The notes under the pieces were generated by a model, which made no database searches, was not told where the DNA came from, and saw only the letters and a program-made list of their open reading frames with translations. Both the position numbers and the translations under genes were made by a program. DNA of 64,000 nucleotides from Camelimonas lactis (GTDB taxonomy: Bacteria; Pseudomonadota; Alphaproteobacteria; Rhizobiales; Beijerinckiaceae), in contig NZ_SLWL01000002.1 in the NCBI RefSeq assembly GCF_004342915.1, positions 62,001-126,000 on the forward strand. Direction: 5' to 3'. How positions within the stretch are numbered: the stretch's first letter is position 1; each line of letters starts with the position of its first letter. Shown here piece after piece: positions 44,413 to 52,835 of the stretch.

Positions 44413-46419
44413 TCAGAAGGTGATGCGCGCGCCGAGCGTCGCCGTGCGGCCCGCGACGCCATAGGTGTAGACCTCCTGGTATCGCTTGTCGAAAAGGTTA
44501 TCGACCTTGACGTACAGTTCGGCGTTTTCGTTGATGCGGTAAGAACCGCCAAGATTGACCAGCGTATACGCGCCCAGGGTCACGATCTCGCGGTTGTAAA
44601 AGACGTCATAGGCCCAGTCGGTCTGTTTGCCGTTGTAGATCACGCCCAGGTTGACATTGGCCTTGCCCTCCAGGAAGGCGTAATTGACATTAAGACTGGC
44701 GATATTGCGCGGACGCCGCACCAGCTCTATCCCGGTCGCATCCTTGCCATCGCTATAGGTGTAAGAGCCGGCGATGGTCAGGCCGTCGATGGGCCGCACG
44801 GTCAGCCCCAGTTCCGCGCCCTGGATGGCCGAAGTTCCCGGCATGTTGACCGAGGTGTAGCCGGCGCCGGTGATCAGATCGGTGATGCGCTGGTTGAAGT
44901 AGGTGGCGTTCAGCACCACGCGCTGGCCCCAGAGCTCCTGATCGACGCCCACATCCCAGCCCCGCGCCTTCTCGGGCGTCAGGTTGGGGTTGCCGCGATA
45001 GGTGTTGGTGTAGCCATACAGCTCCATCATCGTCGGGTTTTTGACGCCCGTGCCGTAAGAGGCGCGCAGCTTGGTCCCGGTTTCGTCGATGCGGTAAGCG
45101 CCGGTGAAACGGTAGGTCGTCGAATCCTTGAAGATGTCGTTGTTGTCGTGGCGAACGCTGGCGGTCAGCGTCAGATTGCGGAAGGTGCCCTGATACTGGC
45201 CGACGAGGCCGGTCGACGCCATGGACTGGTCAAGGTTCGACCAGGCGCTGTTGGTGCGGTAGCGCTCGTCCTTGTGCTGGGCGGCGAAGGTGACAATGTG
45301 CGTGGCGTCGAGGAACGACGGCGTGTCGAAGCGCAGGTCCGTCTTGTATTCGTAGCGCGAAACCGTGCCGCGTGAATCGCTCTGGGGCAGCCTGTCCAGG
45401 CGATATTCGTTGTTCTGGTCGCTGCGGGTGGCGGCGAAGGTGTGGTTCCAGCGGCCGTCCAGCAGCTTCAGCTTCGCTTCGGCGCGACCGAAAACCTGTT
45501 CGCCCTTCGTATCGGAATTGTCGTCATAGGCGCCAACGCCGCCGGCGTAGCCGTCAGTCTTGTTGAAGAACTTCGTGTAGCGGCCCATGACGTTGAATTC
45601 GAGATATTCACTGGGGCTGAAGCCGAACTTCGTATAGCCGCCGGCGTTGCGGTAGCCGTCGTTCTCGAAATTGCCGTAGCGGCGATCGGCGGACGAGAAG
45701 CCGTCCGTGCTGAAGCCATTGGCGCCAATGACGAAATTGAACCGCTCATCGCCATAGCTGACGCTGGAGGCGCCGTTGATGGTCTGGCGCGAGCCGCCCT
45801 CGATGCGCGTGCTGAAACGCGGCTTGCCCGAGCCCTTTTTGGTGACGATATTGATGACGCCGCCGACGGCGTCCGAGCCATACAGGGCGCTCTGCGGGCC
45901 GCGCAGCACCTCGATGCGGTCCACATCGTCCGTGAGGAGATTGGTCAGGTCGTATTCCGAGCCTGCCGCCGGATCATTGACCACGACGCCGTCGATGATG
46001 ACCAGGGTCTGGTTGGCCTCCGAGCCGCGCATGCGCACCTGGGTCTGCTTGCCAACCGGGCCGGAGCGACTGACCGCAAGACCCGGAACCTGACGCAGGG
46101 CGTCAGGCACGAAGCGGATCTGCTGGCGCTGCAACTCCTCGCCGGAGATCACGGTGACGGCGCTGCCCACCTTGCTCAGGTCCGTGGGGGTGGTGTTGGC
46201 GGTGACGCTGATGGTGTCGAGCTGGATCACGTCCGCCGGCAGGGCGCTGGCGGCGCCCGCCGCGCCAGCCTGCGCGGGCGCGGCGGCCTCATTCCGGGCC
46301 TGATCGCTCTGGGCCTGGGCGACAGCTGGCGCGAGGGCCAGCAGCGCGGCGACGGAGCAGCCGGCCAGAACCTGGCGGCGCGCATGGCGATGGAAACTGG
46401 TGGAAGAAAAAAGCAACAT
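44413..46419 (-). CDS. btuB: TonB-dependent outer-membrane receptor (BtuB-like)
   Basis: 668 residues. A signal peptide ends near AVAQA (residue 36). The TonB box region and plug follow (LDTISVTANTTPTDLSKVGSAVTVISGEEL, QTLVIIDGVVVNDPA, DRIEVLRGPQSALYGSDAVGGVINIVTKKG), then a 22-strand barrel ending in a C-terminal Phe (LGARITF). The plug motif and short length match BtuB. A cobalamin riboswitch lies directly upstream, so the ligand is almost certainly vitamin B12 or a related corrinoid. Confidence 0.94.
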   Translation of the reverse strand: MLLFSSTSFHRHARRQVLAGCSVAALLALAPAVAQAQSDQARNEAAAPAQAGAAGAASALPADVIQLDTISVTANTTPTDLSKVGSAVTVISGEELQRQQIRFVPDALRQVPGLAVSRSGPVGKQTQVRMRGSEANQTLVIIDGVVVNDPAAGSEYDLTNLLTDDVDRIEVLRGPQSALYGSDAVGGVINIVTKKGSGKPRFSTRIEGGSRQTINGASSVSYGDERFNFVIGANGFSTDGFSSADRRYGNFENDGYRNAGGYTKFGFSPSEYLEFNVMGRYTKFFNKTDGYAGGVGAYDDNSDTKGEQVFGRAEAKLKLLDGRWNHTFAATRSDQNNEYRLDRLPQSDSRGTVSRYEYKTDLRFDTPSFLDATHIVTFAAQHKDERYRTNSAWSNLDQSMASTGLVGQYQGTFRNLTLTASVRHDNNDIFKDSTTYRFTGAYRIDETGTKLRASYGTGVKNPTMMELYGYTNTYRGNPNLTPEKARGWDVGVDQELWGQRVVLNATYFNQRITDLITGAGYTSVNMPGTSAIQGAELGLTVRPIDGLTIAGSYTYSDGKDATGIELVRRPRNIASLNVNYAFLEGKANVNLGVIYNGKQTDWAYDVFYNREIVTLGAYTLVNLGGSYRINENAELYVKVDNLFDKRYQEVYTYGVAGRTATLGARITF

Positions 46420-46473
46420 CTGAAACCCCGGCGGGACGCCTGTGGCGCGTCACCGCGAACAGGGCTCCCCGTC

Positions 46474-46489
46474 ACCCGCCAGCGCGGGT
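46474..46489 (-). promoter_or_regulatory. Hairpin downstream of the cobalamin aptamer
   Basis: On the minus strand ACCCGC and GCGGGT pair around GCTG. There is no T tract, so translational control or an anti-anti structure is more likely than intrinsic termination. Its flank CCAGCGCGGGTTTC (plus strand) is shared with the hairpin at 1636. Confidence 0.4.
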
Positions 46490-46544
46490 TTCAGAAACGA
46501 CCCGCCACGGAAGCACCCCGCTCCATGGGCTCGCGTGTGACCAC

Positions 46545-46705
46545 GGCTGACGGCAGGTCTCCTGGCTCGCGGGTCGTTACCTGCCGCCGCCTTCCCGGAA
46601 CCGAGGTTTCCAGTGGCGTCATGGCGGAAGATTCGCCGCTTACAGTTGCGGGGGCAGCCGCAGAATTGACTGAAAAACCAGCCGCACTGCGTTCCCTTTT
46701 GATCC
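46545..46705 (-). ncRNA. Cobalamin riboswitch
   Basis: On the minus strand the RNA shows the conserved series in order: AAAAGGGAACGCAGTG at the 5' side, GGCTGCCCCCGCAACTGTAA, GCCACTGG, CCGGGAAGGCG, and the B12 box AGCCAGGAGACCTGCCG (46551-46567). This is a full class-I cobalamin aptamer. It lies about 125 bases upstream of btuB. A hairpin ACCCGC-GCTG-GCGGGT (46474-46489) between aptamer and start codon may belong to the expression platform. B12 binding should switch off the btuB-F-C-D operon. Confidence 0.95.
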
Positions 46706-46775
46706 ATTCAATGGAACCGTCGCCGGCCGGATTAGGACGCGGCGCGGCCGGTGTCAATTGCACGGGCGGCGGCGA

Positions 46776-47681
46776 TCAGGCCGGAGGGCGGGCGTGCTCC
46801 AGAAACCGGTCGGCGACAATGGCCGCCGCGGTGCGGTTGTCGACGCCGAGCTTTTCCAGCACCTGTTCCAGATGCTTGTCGACGGTGCGGCGCGACAGGC
46901 CGAGATTCTCGGCGATTTCCTGGTTGGTCTTGCCGGCGGTCAGCCACAGCAGCGCCTCGGCCTCACGGCCGGTCAGCCCGAAGCGCTGCTGTAACCTGGC
47001 GATGTCGTCGCCCTCGTCTCCGGCGTGGGCCTGGATGATGATCTCGCCGCGCCGGCCGCGCCCCAGGCAGGTCAGGCGCATGCCGTCGCAATTCAGCGGC
47101 TGGACCTCGGAAACCGGCCGGGTCGCCGCGGCGCTGATCCACGGCCCGGCCGGCGCCGGCAAAAGCGCGCCGGCCGCGCCGCCGTCCCTCGCCAGGAGGC
47201 GCACGGCGCCGGGCGTCGCCCACACCACCCGCCCGTCCGCCTCCACCGCCAGCACCGGGCGGCCCGCCTGGTCGAGCGCGCCGGAGGCAAGGCGCATGCG
47301 CCGGGCGTTGAGGGCGTGAACGGTGATGCGCGCCAGCAGCACCTCGTGATTGATCGGCTTGACCACATAATCGACGCCGCCCGCCTCCAGCCCCCGCAGC
47401 ACGTCGGCGGGATCGCCAAGGCCGGTCATGAAGATCACCGGCGCGTCCACGGCCTGGGGGCCAGACTTCAGCCGCCGGCACGTCTCGAAACCGTCCATAA
47501 CCGGCATCACCGCGTCGAGCAGCACCAGATCCGGCGCCATGCGCGCCGCCAGGTCGAGGGCGCCTGCCCCGTCGCGGGCGACAATGGCGACGCAGCCTGC
47601 CTCCTCCAGCGCCATGCAAATCGCATTCAGCGCGGTGGGATCGTCATCGACGACCAGCACGATCAGATCCTGGGGATTCAT
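46776..47681 (-). CDS. LuxR-type response regulator (receiver plus HTH)
   Basis: 301 residues. The receiver domain (1-120) has VDDDPTAL, the phosphoacceptor Asp in LVLLDAVMPVMDG, and VVKPIN. A middle region of about 90 residues (PVLAVEADGRVVWATPGAVRLLA) looks PAS-like. The C-terminal LuxR HTH is GLTGREAEALLWLTAGKTNQEIAENLGLSRRTVDKHLEQVLEKLGVDNRTAAA. AAGGGA lies before ATG 47681. It overlaps the end of the kinase gene by 38 bases, so the two are partners. The likely target is the divergent urt/fmd operon. Confidence 0.92.
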   Translation of the reverse strand: MNPQDLIVLVVDDDPTALNAICMALEEAGCVAIVARDGAGALDLAARMAPDLVLLDAVMPVMDGFETCRRLKSGPQAVDAPVIFMTGLGDPADVLRGLEAGGVDYVVKPINHEVLLARITVHALNARRMRLASGALDQAGRPVLAVEADGRVVWATPGAVRLLARDGGAAGALLPAPAGPWISAAATRPVSEVQPLNCDGMRLTCLGRGRRGEIIIQAHAGDEGDDIARLQQRFGLTGREAEALLWLTAGKTNQEIAENLGLSRRTVDKHLEQVLEKLGVDNRTAAAIVADRFLEHARPPA

Positions 47682-50600
47682 GGTTGCGTTCCCTTAGCGT
47701 GCGGGCGATGGCGGGCAGATCGAAAACGTCGAGCGCGGCGTGGATCCTGTCGAGGGCGCTGCGATCGAGCCATGGCGGCGGGTGGGCCAGGGTCTTGCGC
47801 AGCGCGGTGGCGCGCCCTTCCTCCGCCAGGCGGATCAATTCGGCGGCGGAGGAAGGGCCGGCGTCCACGGCGGCGATCGCCGGCCGGTCCAGGCGGGACT
47901 GCCCCGCGCCGCCGCCGCTGTCGCCGAGCAGCCTGGCGATGCGCGCCGACAGGTCATCGAGCCGGTAGGGCTTCACCAGCACGCTGTCCGGGGTGTGCTC
48001 GTCGCCCACCAGGGCGTCGGCCTCGCGGGCATGGCCGGTGATGAACAGCACCGGCGCCGAACCGTAGCCGTCCTGCCGGAGCTGGCGCGCCATTTCCACG
48101 CCGTTCATCCCCGGCAGATCGACATCGAGCAGAAACATCCGGGGGCGCAGGCCCTGCCCGTTCCGCAGCAGGGCGAGCCCCGCCTCGGCGCTGGCGGCGG
48201 CGTGGACGATGAAGCCGAGCGGCTCCAGATGGATCTGCGCCAGGCGTAGCTGCGCGGCGTCGTCGTCGATCACCATGATGTCGCGGGCGTCTGGCGGCGC
48301 CTGAAGCACCGGCGGCTCATGCAGCACCACCGGCCCATGGGCTCCCTCGCGTGGGGCAACGTGCTCGGCCGGCAACATCAGGCGCACGGTGAAGCGGGAG
48401 CCCTTGCCGGGGGCGCTGTCGAGGGCGATCTCGCCGCCCATCACGTCCACCAGCAGGCGGGTGATGGTGAGGCCAAGGCCCGAGCCGGCGTGATGGGCGG
48501 CGCGGGCAGCGGCGCCTCGCTGGAACGGGCTCCAGATGCGCTCCTGCTCCTCCGGGGGAATGCCCGGGCCGGTGTCAGCGACCTCGAAGCGCGCCACCTC
48601 GTTGCGGTAACGCACCGCCAGGGTCACCTCGCCGGTAGCCGTGTAGGAAACGGCGTTGGAGCACAGGTTGATGAGAATCTGGCGCAGGCGCTTTTCGTCG
48701 ATGCGCACCAGGGCCGGCAGCGGGGTTTCCAGCCGCAGGGTGAAGACCAGGCCTTTTTCGGCGGCGCTGGAGACGAAGATGCGGCGAATCTGATCCAGAA
48801 AGGCGTTGATGTCGACCAGATCGACATTGAGGGCGAGCCGGCCGGCCTCGATCTTGGAAATATCGAGCAGGCCCTCGATCAGCCCGGCCAGATGTTCCGA
48901 CGAGGCGCGGATGGCGCCGGCGGCGGCGCGCCGCTCGGATGGCAGGTCGCCAGCCTTTTCCAGCACCTGGGCAAAGCCGTAGATGGCGTTCAGCGGCGTG
49001 CGCAGTTCGTGCGACAGCCCGGCCATGTAGCGGGATTTGGCGTTGCTGGCGGCCTCGGCGCGCCCGGTGGCCTCACGCAGGGCGGCGTCGGTGCGGCGGT
49101 GGGCGCGGATTTCGCGCAGCAGCCGCGCCGTGCGATCGCGAACCTCGCGAAAAGCCTTGATGCGATTGTCGTTGGTGAGCAGCAGCAACCAGACGCCGAC
49201 GCCGGCGAAAACCAGCGCCAGGCAATAGACCAGCACGACGACGCGACCGAAATCGGCGGAGCCGCCGGCGCGGACCAGCGCCATCATCATGCCGCCCAGC
49301 ACCGCCGCCGCCAACGCCGTGAAGATAATGAAACGGCCCACCAGCGAGCGCACGCCATTGAGGGCCGCCGCCGGCAGCACGGCGCGCAGGGCCCGGTAGG
49401 TCTGGGCGCCGATGCGGGCGCTACGCCGGCAAGCGTCATGGCAGGCGGCGTCCAGCGAGCAACACAGGCTACAGACCGGGCCGCTGTAGAACGGGCAACG
49501 CAACAGGTCTTCCTGATCGAAGCCATAGTCGCAGATGCAGCAGCGCGATTCGCCAATGGCCAGCGCGTCTGGTTGACGGGCGAGATAATAGCGGCCGCGC
49601 GTCGCCCAGGCGATGGCCGGCGCGGCGGCGATGGCGACCCCCAGGGTGATGAATGACGAGAACGCCTGGGCGATTTCACCGGCGAGGCCGCTGCCGGCGG
49701 CCAGCCCCGCGACGCCGGCCAGGGCCATGGCGCCGACGCCGACCGGATTGACGTCGTAGAGATAGCCGCGCCGGAATTCGACGCCCGGCGGCGCCAGCCC
49801 CAGCGGCCGCGAAATGGCCAGATCGGCGAACACCGCGCCTATCCAGGCCAGGGCGAAATGGGCGTAGACCAGCAGGGCCCGCTCCAGGGTTTCCACCACC
49901 CCGCCCCACATCAGCACGAAGGCGATGGCGACGTTGAACGCCAGCCAGACCACGCGGCCAGGGTGGCTGCGCGTCAGGCGGGCGAAGAAGTTCGACCAGG
50001 TGATGGAGCCGGCCCAGGCGTTGGTGACGTTGATCTTGATCTGCGACAGCACGACGAAGCTCACCGTGAGCAGCACGATGACGCCGGCCGGCAGGTTCAG
50101 CGTGGCGAAGGCGGTGTGGTACAGCGCCGAAGGGTCAGACGTGGCGACGCCGGTGAGCTTCAGCGCCATGACGGCGAGGAACGAGCCGAGCAGCAGCTTG
50201 ACGGCGCCTGGAATGATCCAGCCGGGCCCGCCGAGCAGCAGGGCCGCCCACCAGCGCCGGCGCCCGGCGGCGTCACGCGCCTCGGGGAGAAAGCGCAGGT
50301 AATCCACCTGTTCGCCGATCTGACCGACCAGCGCGAACAGCACGCCGCAGGCGGAGCCGAAGGCGACGGCCGGCGAAACGGGCGCGCCCTCCGGTCGCCA
50401 AGTCAGCCAGGTTTGCGCGTCCGGCGCCACGCCAGCGTAAAGCAACGCGGCGAAAGGGATAACGTGCAGGATCAGCCACGGCCAGCACGTGGCGGATTGT
50501 AAAGCCGAAATGCGTTTGATGCCGCCGGCCACCAGCGGAAACACCACCAGGGCGCCGGCGAGAAATCCGGCCCAGACCGGCACGCCGAGAAACAGCCGCA

Positions 50601-51138
50601 GCGCCTCGGCCAGGATGGCCGATTCCAGCATGAAGAAAATGAAGGTGAACCCCGCATAGATCAGCGAGGTCATGGTTGAGCCAAGATAGCCAAAGCCGGC
50701 GCCGCGGGTCAGCAGATCGACGTCAACGCCAGCGCGGGCCGCCGCCCGGCAGATCGGCAGGCCGAGAACGAACAGGATGAAACTGACGGTGAGGATGGCG
50801 CTGACGGCGACGCCGGCGCCCCAGGCGAGGGTGAGCGCCGCGCCGATCGCCTCCAGCGCCAGAAAGCTGATGGAGCCGAGCGCCGTGGCGGCGACCCGGG
50901 CCGCCGGCCAGCGGCGGGCTCGCCGCGCGGTGAAGCGAAGCGCGAAATCCTCCATGGTCTCGTCGGCGACCCAGCGGTTGTAGCGCCGGCGCTCCCGCGT
51001 CGCGGCCACATGCCGGGAGGCTCCGATGGCGTACGGCTTTTCCAGGGGCCTCACGGCGGGGTTCACGGGCCTCACGGCATGGGGCCTCACGGCAGATTTC
51101 ACGGGCGCGGGCGCGCGACCGCTTGCGCCTGTGACCAT
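47644..51138 (-). CDS. NCS1-type transporter / hybrid histidine kinase fusion
   Basis: About 1164 residues from ATG 51138; an upstream in-frame start at 51300 adds 54 unlikely residues. Counting from 51138: an NCS1 (nucleobase-cation-symport-1) transporter-like domain with about 12 helices spans roughly 50-515, beginning with the conserved RRRYNRWVADETMEDFALRF. A cluster of nine cysteines follows (533-570: CCIC, CP, CSLCC, C, C). Two more membrane segments lie at about 595-655, then a histidine kinase (SHELRTPLN, His710; NLCSNAVSYT; DTGPGIP; GSGLGL) and a receiver with Asp1005 in LLDVDLPGMNG, ending in an 80-residue helical tail. It probably senses a transported or bound nitrogen compound and signals to the LuxR-type regulator. 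The start is uncertain. Confidence 0.88.
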   Translation of the reverse strand: MVTGASGRAPAPVKSAVRPHAVRPVNPAVRPLEKPYAIGASRHVAATRERRRYNRWVADETMEDFALRFTARRARRWPAARVAATALGSISFLALEAIGAALTLAWGAGVAVSAILTVSFILFVLGLPICRAAARAGVDVDLLTRGAGFGYLGSTMTSLIYAGFTFIFFMLESAILAEALRLFLGVPVWAGFLAGALVVFPLVAGGIKRISALQSATCWPWLILHVIPFAALLYAGVAPDAQTWLTWRPEGAPVSPAVAFGSACGVLFALVGQIGEQVDYLRFLPEARDAAGRRRWWAALLLGGPGWIIPGAVKLLLGSFLAVMALKLTGVATSDPSALYHTAFATLNLPAGVIVLLTVSFVVLSQIKINVTNAWAGSITWSNFFARLTRSHPGRVVWLAFNVAIAFVLMWGGVVETLERALLVYAHFALAWIGAVFADLAISRPLGLAPPGVEFRRGYLYDVNPVGVGAMALAGVAGLAAGSGLAGEIAQAFSSFITLGVAIAAAPAIAWATRGRYYLARQPDALAIGESRCCICDYGFDQEDLLRCPFYSGPVCSLCCSLDAACHDACRRSARIGAQTYRALRAVLPAAALNGVRSLVGRFIIFTALAAAVLGGMMMALVRAGGSADFGRVVVLVYCLALVFAGVGVWLLLLTNDNRIKAFREVRDRTARLLREIRAHRRTDAALREATGRAEAASNAKSRYMAGLSHELRTPLNAIYGFAQVLEKAGDLPSERRAAAGAIRASSEHLAGLIEGLLDISKIEAGRLALNVDLVDINAFLDQIRRIFVSSAAEKGLVFTLRLETPLPALVRIDEKRLRQILINLCSNAVSYTATGEVTLAVRYRNEVARFEVADTGPGIPPEEQERIWSPFQRGAAARAAHHAGSGLGLTITRLLVDVMGGEIALDSAPGKGSRFTVRLMLPAEHVAPREGAHGPVVLHEPPVLQAPPDARDIMVIDDDAAQLRLAQIHLEPLGFIVHAAASAEAGLALLRNGQGLRPRMFLLDVDLPGMNGVEMARQLRQDGYGSAPVLFITGHAREADALVGDEHTPDSVLVKPYRLDDLSARIARLLGDSGGGAGQSRLDRPAIAAVDAGPSSAAELIRLAEEGRATALRKTLAHPPPWLDRSALDRIHAALDVFDLPAIARTLRERNHESPGSDRAGRR

Positions 51139-51469
51139 AGCCGGCCCGCCGGCGCGCCCCGCCGCCGCCTGTGCTGAACATTTGTGCAGCCGCGCCAGCA
51201 ATGTGGCGCCTGTTTCACCGCCTGTCCGCCCGGCGCTGAAAATGCCCGCGAACGGCTGAAGGCGGCGCCCGCCATTTGGGCATGAAGCTGCGTGGTTCAT
51301 GGATTCCAGCAGCTTACGGCCGGCCGGATACGCAATTTCACGTATGCGCGGCCACCATCAGCTCCGGCAGCATGAGGTCAATCCAGAGCAACCGTTCCGG
51401 ATCGCAACAATCGCCCCCGCGCCGCGCCAGCCAACGCCGCCACCGGGGCCAGAGCCAGCGAGAGCCTCC
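51139..51469. promoter_or_regulatory. Divergent control region between the sensor kinase and urt operon
   Basis: This 331-base region separates the minus-strand kinase from plus-strand urtA. It holds GCCTCACGG-type short repeats (about 51048-51100, within the kinase 5' end) and an imperfect inverted repeat at 51322-51353: GGCCG and ATACG on the left pairing with CGTAT and CGGCC on the right. The latter is a candidate site for the response regulator. Clear -35/-10 boxes were not found. Confidence 0.45.
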
Positions 51470-52723
51470 ATGACCGACGAAACCTTCCGCCCTTCGCGTC
51501 GCGCCATGATGTTCGGCGGCGCCGCGCTTGGCGCCGCCCTGTTCATGCCGAAGAACCTGCGGGCCCAGGACTTTCCGACGGCAAAGGTCAACACCACGGG
51601 CCTCAACGTCACCGACAAGGACGTCACCGTCGGCATCCTGCACTCGGTGACCGGCACCATGGCCATTTCCGAGATCGGCTCGGTGCAGGCCGAGAAGCTG
51701 GCCATCGAGCAGATCAACGCCCAGGGCGGCGTGCTCGGCCGGCAGATCCGGTTCATTCAGGAGGACGGCGCCTCCGACTGGCCAACCTTCGCCGAGAAGG
51801 CGCGCAAGCTTCTGGTCAACGACAAGGTTCCGGCGGTGATGGGCTGCTGGACCTCGGCCTCGCGCAAGGCGGTGCTGCCGGTGTTCGAGCAGAACAACGG
51901 CCTGCTCTACTACCCGACCTTCTATGAGGGCCTGGAGGAGTCGCCGAACGTCTTCTACACCGGCCAGGAGGCGACCCAGCAAATCATCGCCGGTCTGGAC
52001 TGGGTGACGAAGGCCAAGGGCGCCAAGACGTTTTACCTGCTCGGCTCCGACTACATCTGGCCGCGCACCTCGAACAAGATCGCCCGCAAGCATATCGAGG
52101 ACAAGCTGGGCCTGAAGGTGGTGGGCGAGGAGTATTATCCGCTCGGCCACACCCAGTTCAACAGCGTCATCAACAAGATCAAGCTGCGCAAGCCGGACGT
52201 GATCTACGCCGTGGTCGTCGGCGGCTCCAATGTGTCGTTCTACAAGCAGCTGATCGCCGCCGGCATCGATCCGTCCAGGGAAAAGCCGATCATCCTGACC
52301 ATCTCGGTGACCGAGGACGAGATCCGCGGCATCGGCGGCGAGAACATCAAGGGCGCCTACGCCTGCATGAAGTACTTCCAGAGCATCGACAACCCGGCCA
52401 ACAAGGACTTCGTCGCGGCGTTCAGGAAGATGTGGGGCCAGGACATGGTGATCGGCGACGTCACCCAGGCCGCCTATCTCGGGCCGTGGCTGTGGAAGAT
52501 GGCGGTGGAGAAGGCCGGCTCCTTCGATGTCGACAAGGTGCGCGCCGTCTCGCCGGGTCTGGAGATGACCAACGCGCCGGAAGGCGTGATCAAGGTCCAC
52601 AAGAACCATCACCTCTGGTCGAAGACCCGCGTCGGCAAGGCGCTGGAGAACGGCCAGTACGAGGTGGTGTTCGAGACGAAGGACCTGATCGAGCCCAACC
52701 CCTTCCCCGCCGGCTACCAGTAA
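51470..52723 (+). CDS. urtA: Urea/short-chain amide ABC transporter substrate-binding protein (UrtA/FmdD type)
   Basis: 417 residues. The N terminus RPSRRAMMFGGAALGAALFM has a twin-arginine-like signal. The mature part follows the UrtA/FmdD pattern: VTVGILHSVTGTMAISEIGSVQAEKLAIEQINAQGGVLGRQI, WTSASRKAVLPVFEQNNGLLYYPTFYEGLEESPNVFYTG and TEDEIRGIGGENIKGAY. These proteins bind urea or formamide/acetamide. It is the first gene of the operon and is followed by a strong stem-loop, which often lets the binding protein outnumber the membrane parts. Confidence 0.93.
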   Translation: MTDETFRPSRRAMMFGGAALGAALFMPKNLRAQDFPTAKVNTTGLNVTDKDVTVGILHSVTGTMAISEIGSVQAEKLAIEQINAQGGVLGRQIRFIQEDGASDWPTFAEKARKLLVNDKVPAVMGCWTSASRKAVLPVFEQNNGLLYYPTFYEGLEESPNVFYTGQEATQQIIAGLDWVTKAKGAKTFYLLGSDYIWPRTSNKIARKHIEDKLGLKVVGEEYYPLGHTQFNSVINKIKLRKPDVIYAVVVGGSNVSFYKQLIAAGIDPSREKPIILTISVTEDEIRGIGGENIKGAYACMKYFQSIDNPANKDFVAAFRKMWGQDMVIGDVTQAAYLGPWLWKMAVEKAGSFDVDKVRAVSPGLEMTNAPEGVIKVHKNHHLWSKTRVGKALENGQYEVVFETKDLIEPNPFPAGYQ

Positions 52724-52729
52724 GCGCCA

Positions 52730-52752
52730 TCGCGCCGGTCTGACCGGCGCGA
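52730..52752 (+). repeat. Intercistronic stem-loop after urtA
   Basis: TCGCGCCGGT (52730-52739) pairs perfectly with ACCGGCGCGA (52743-52752) around CTG, starting 7 bases after the urtA stop. With no T tract it is more likely an mRNA-stabilising or attenuating element than a full terminator. Confidence 0.7.
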
Positions 52753-52835
52753 CCACCCTCATACATTGCCTGGCCGGAGCATCGCCCGGCCGGCGCGTCT
52801 CGCCAACGCAAGGGGACGGAACAAGGGGACGGAAG

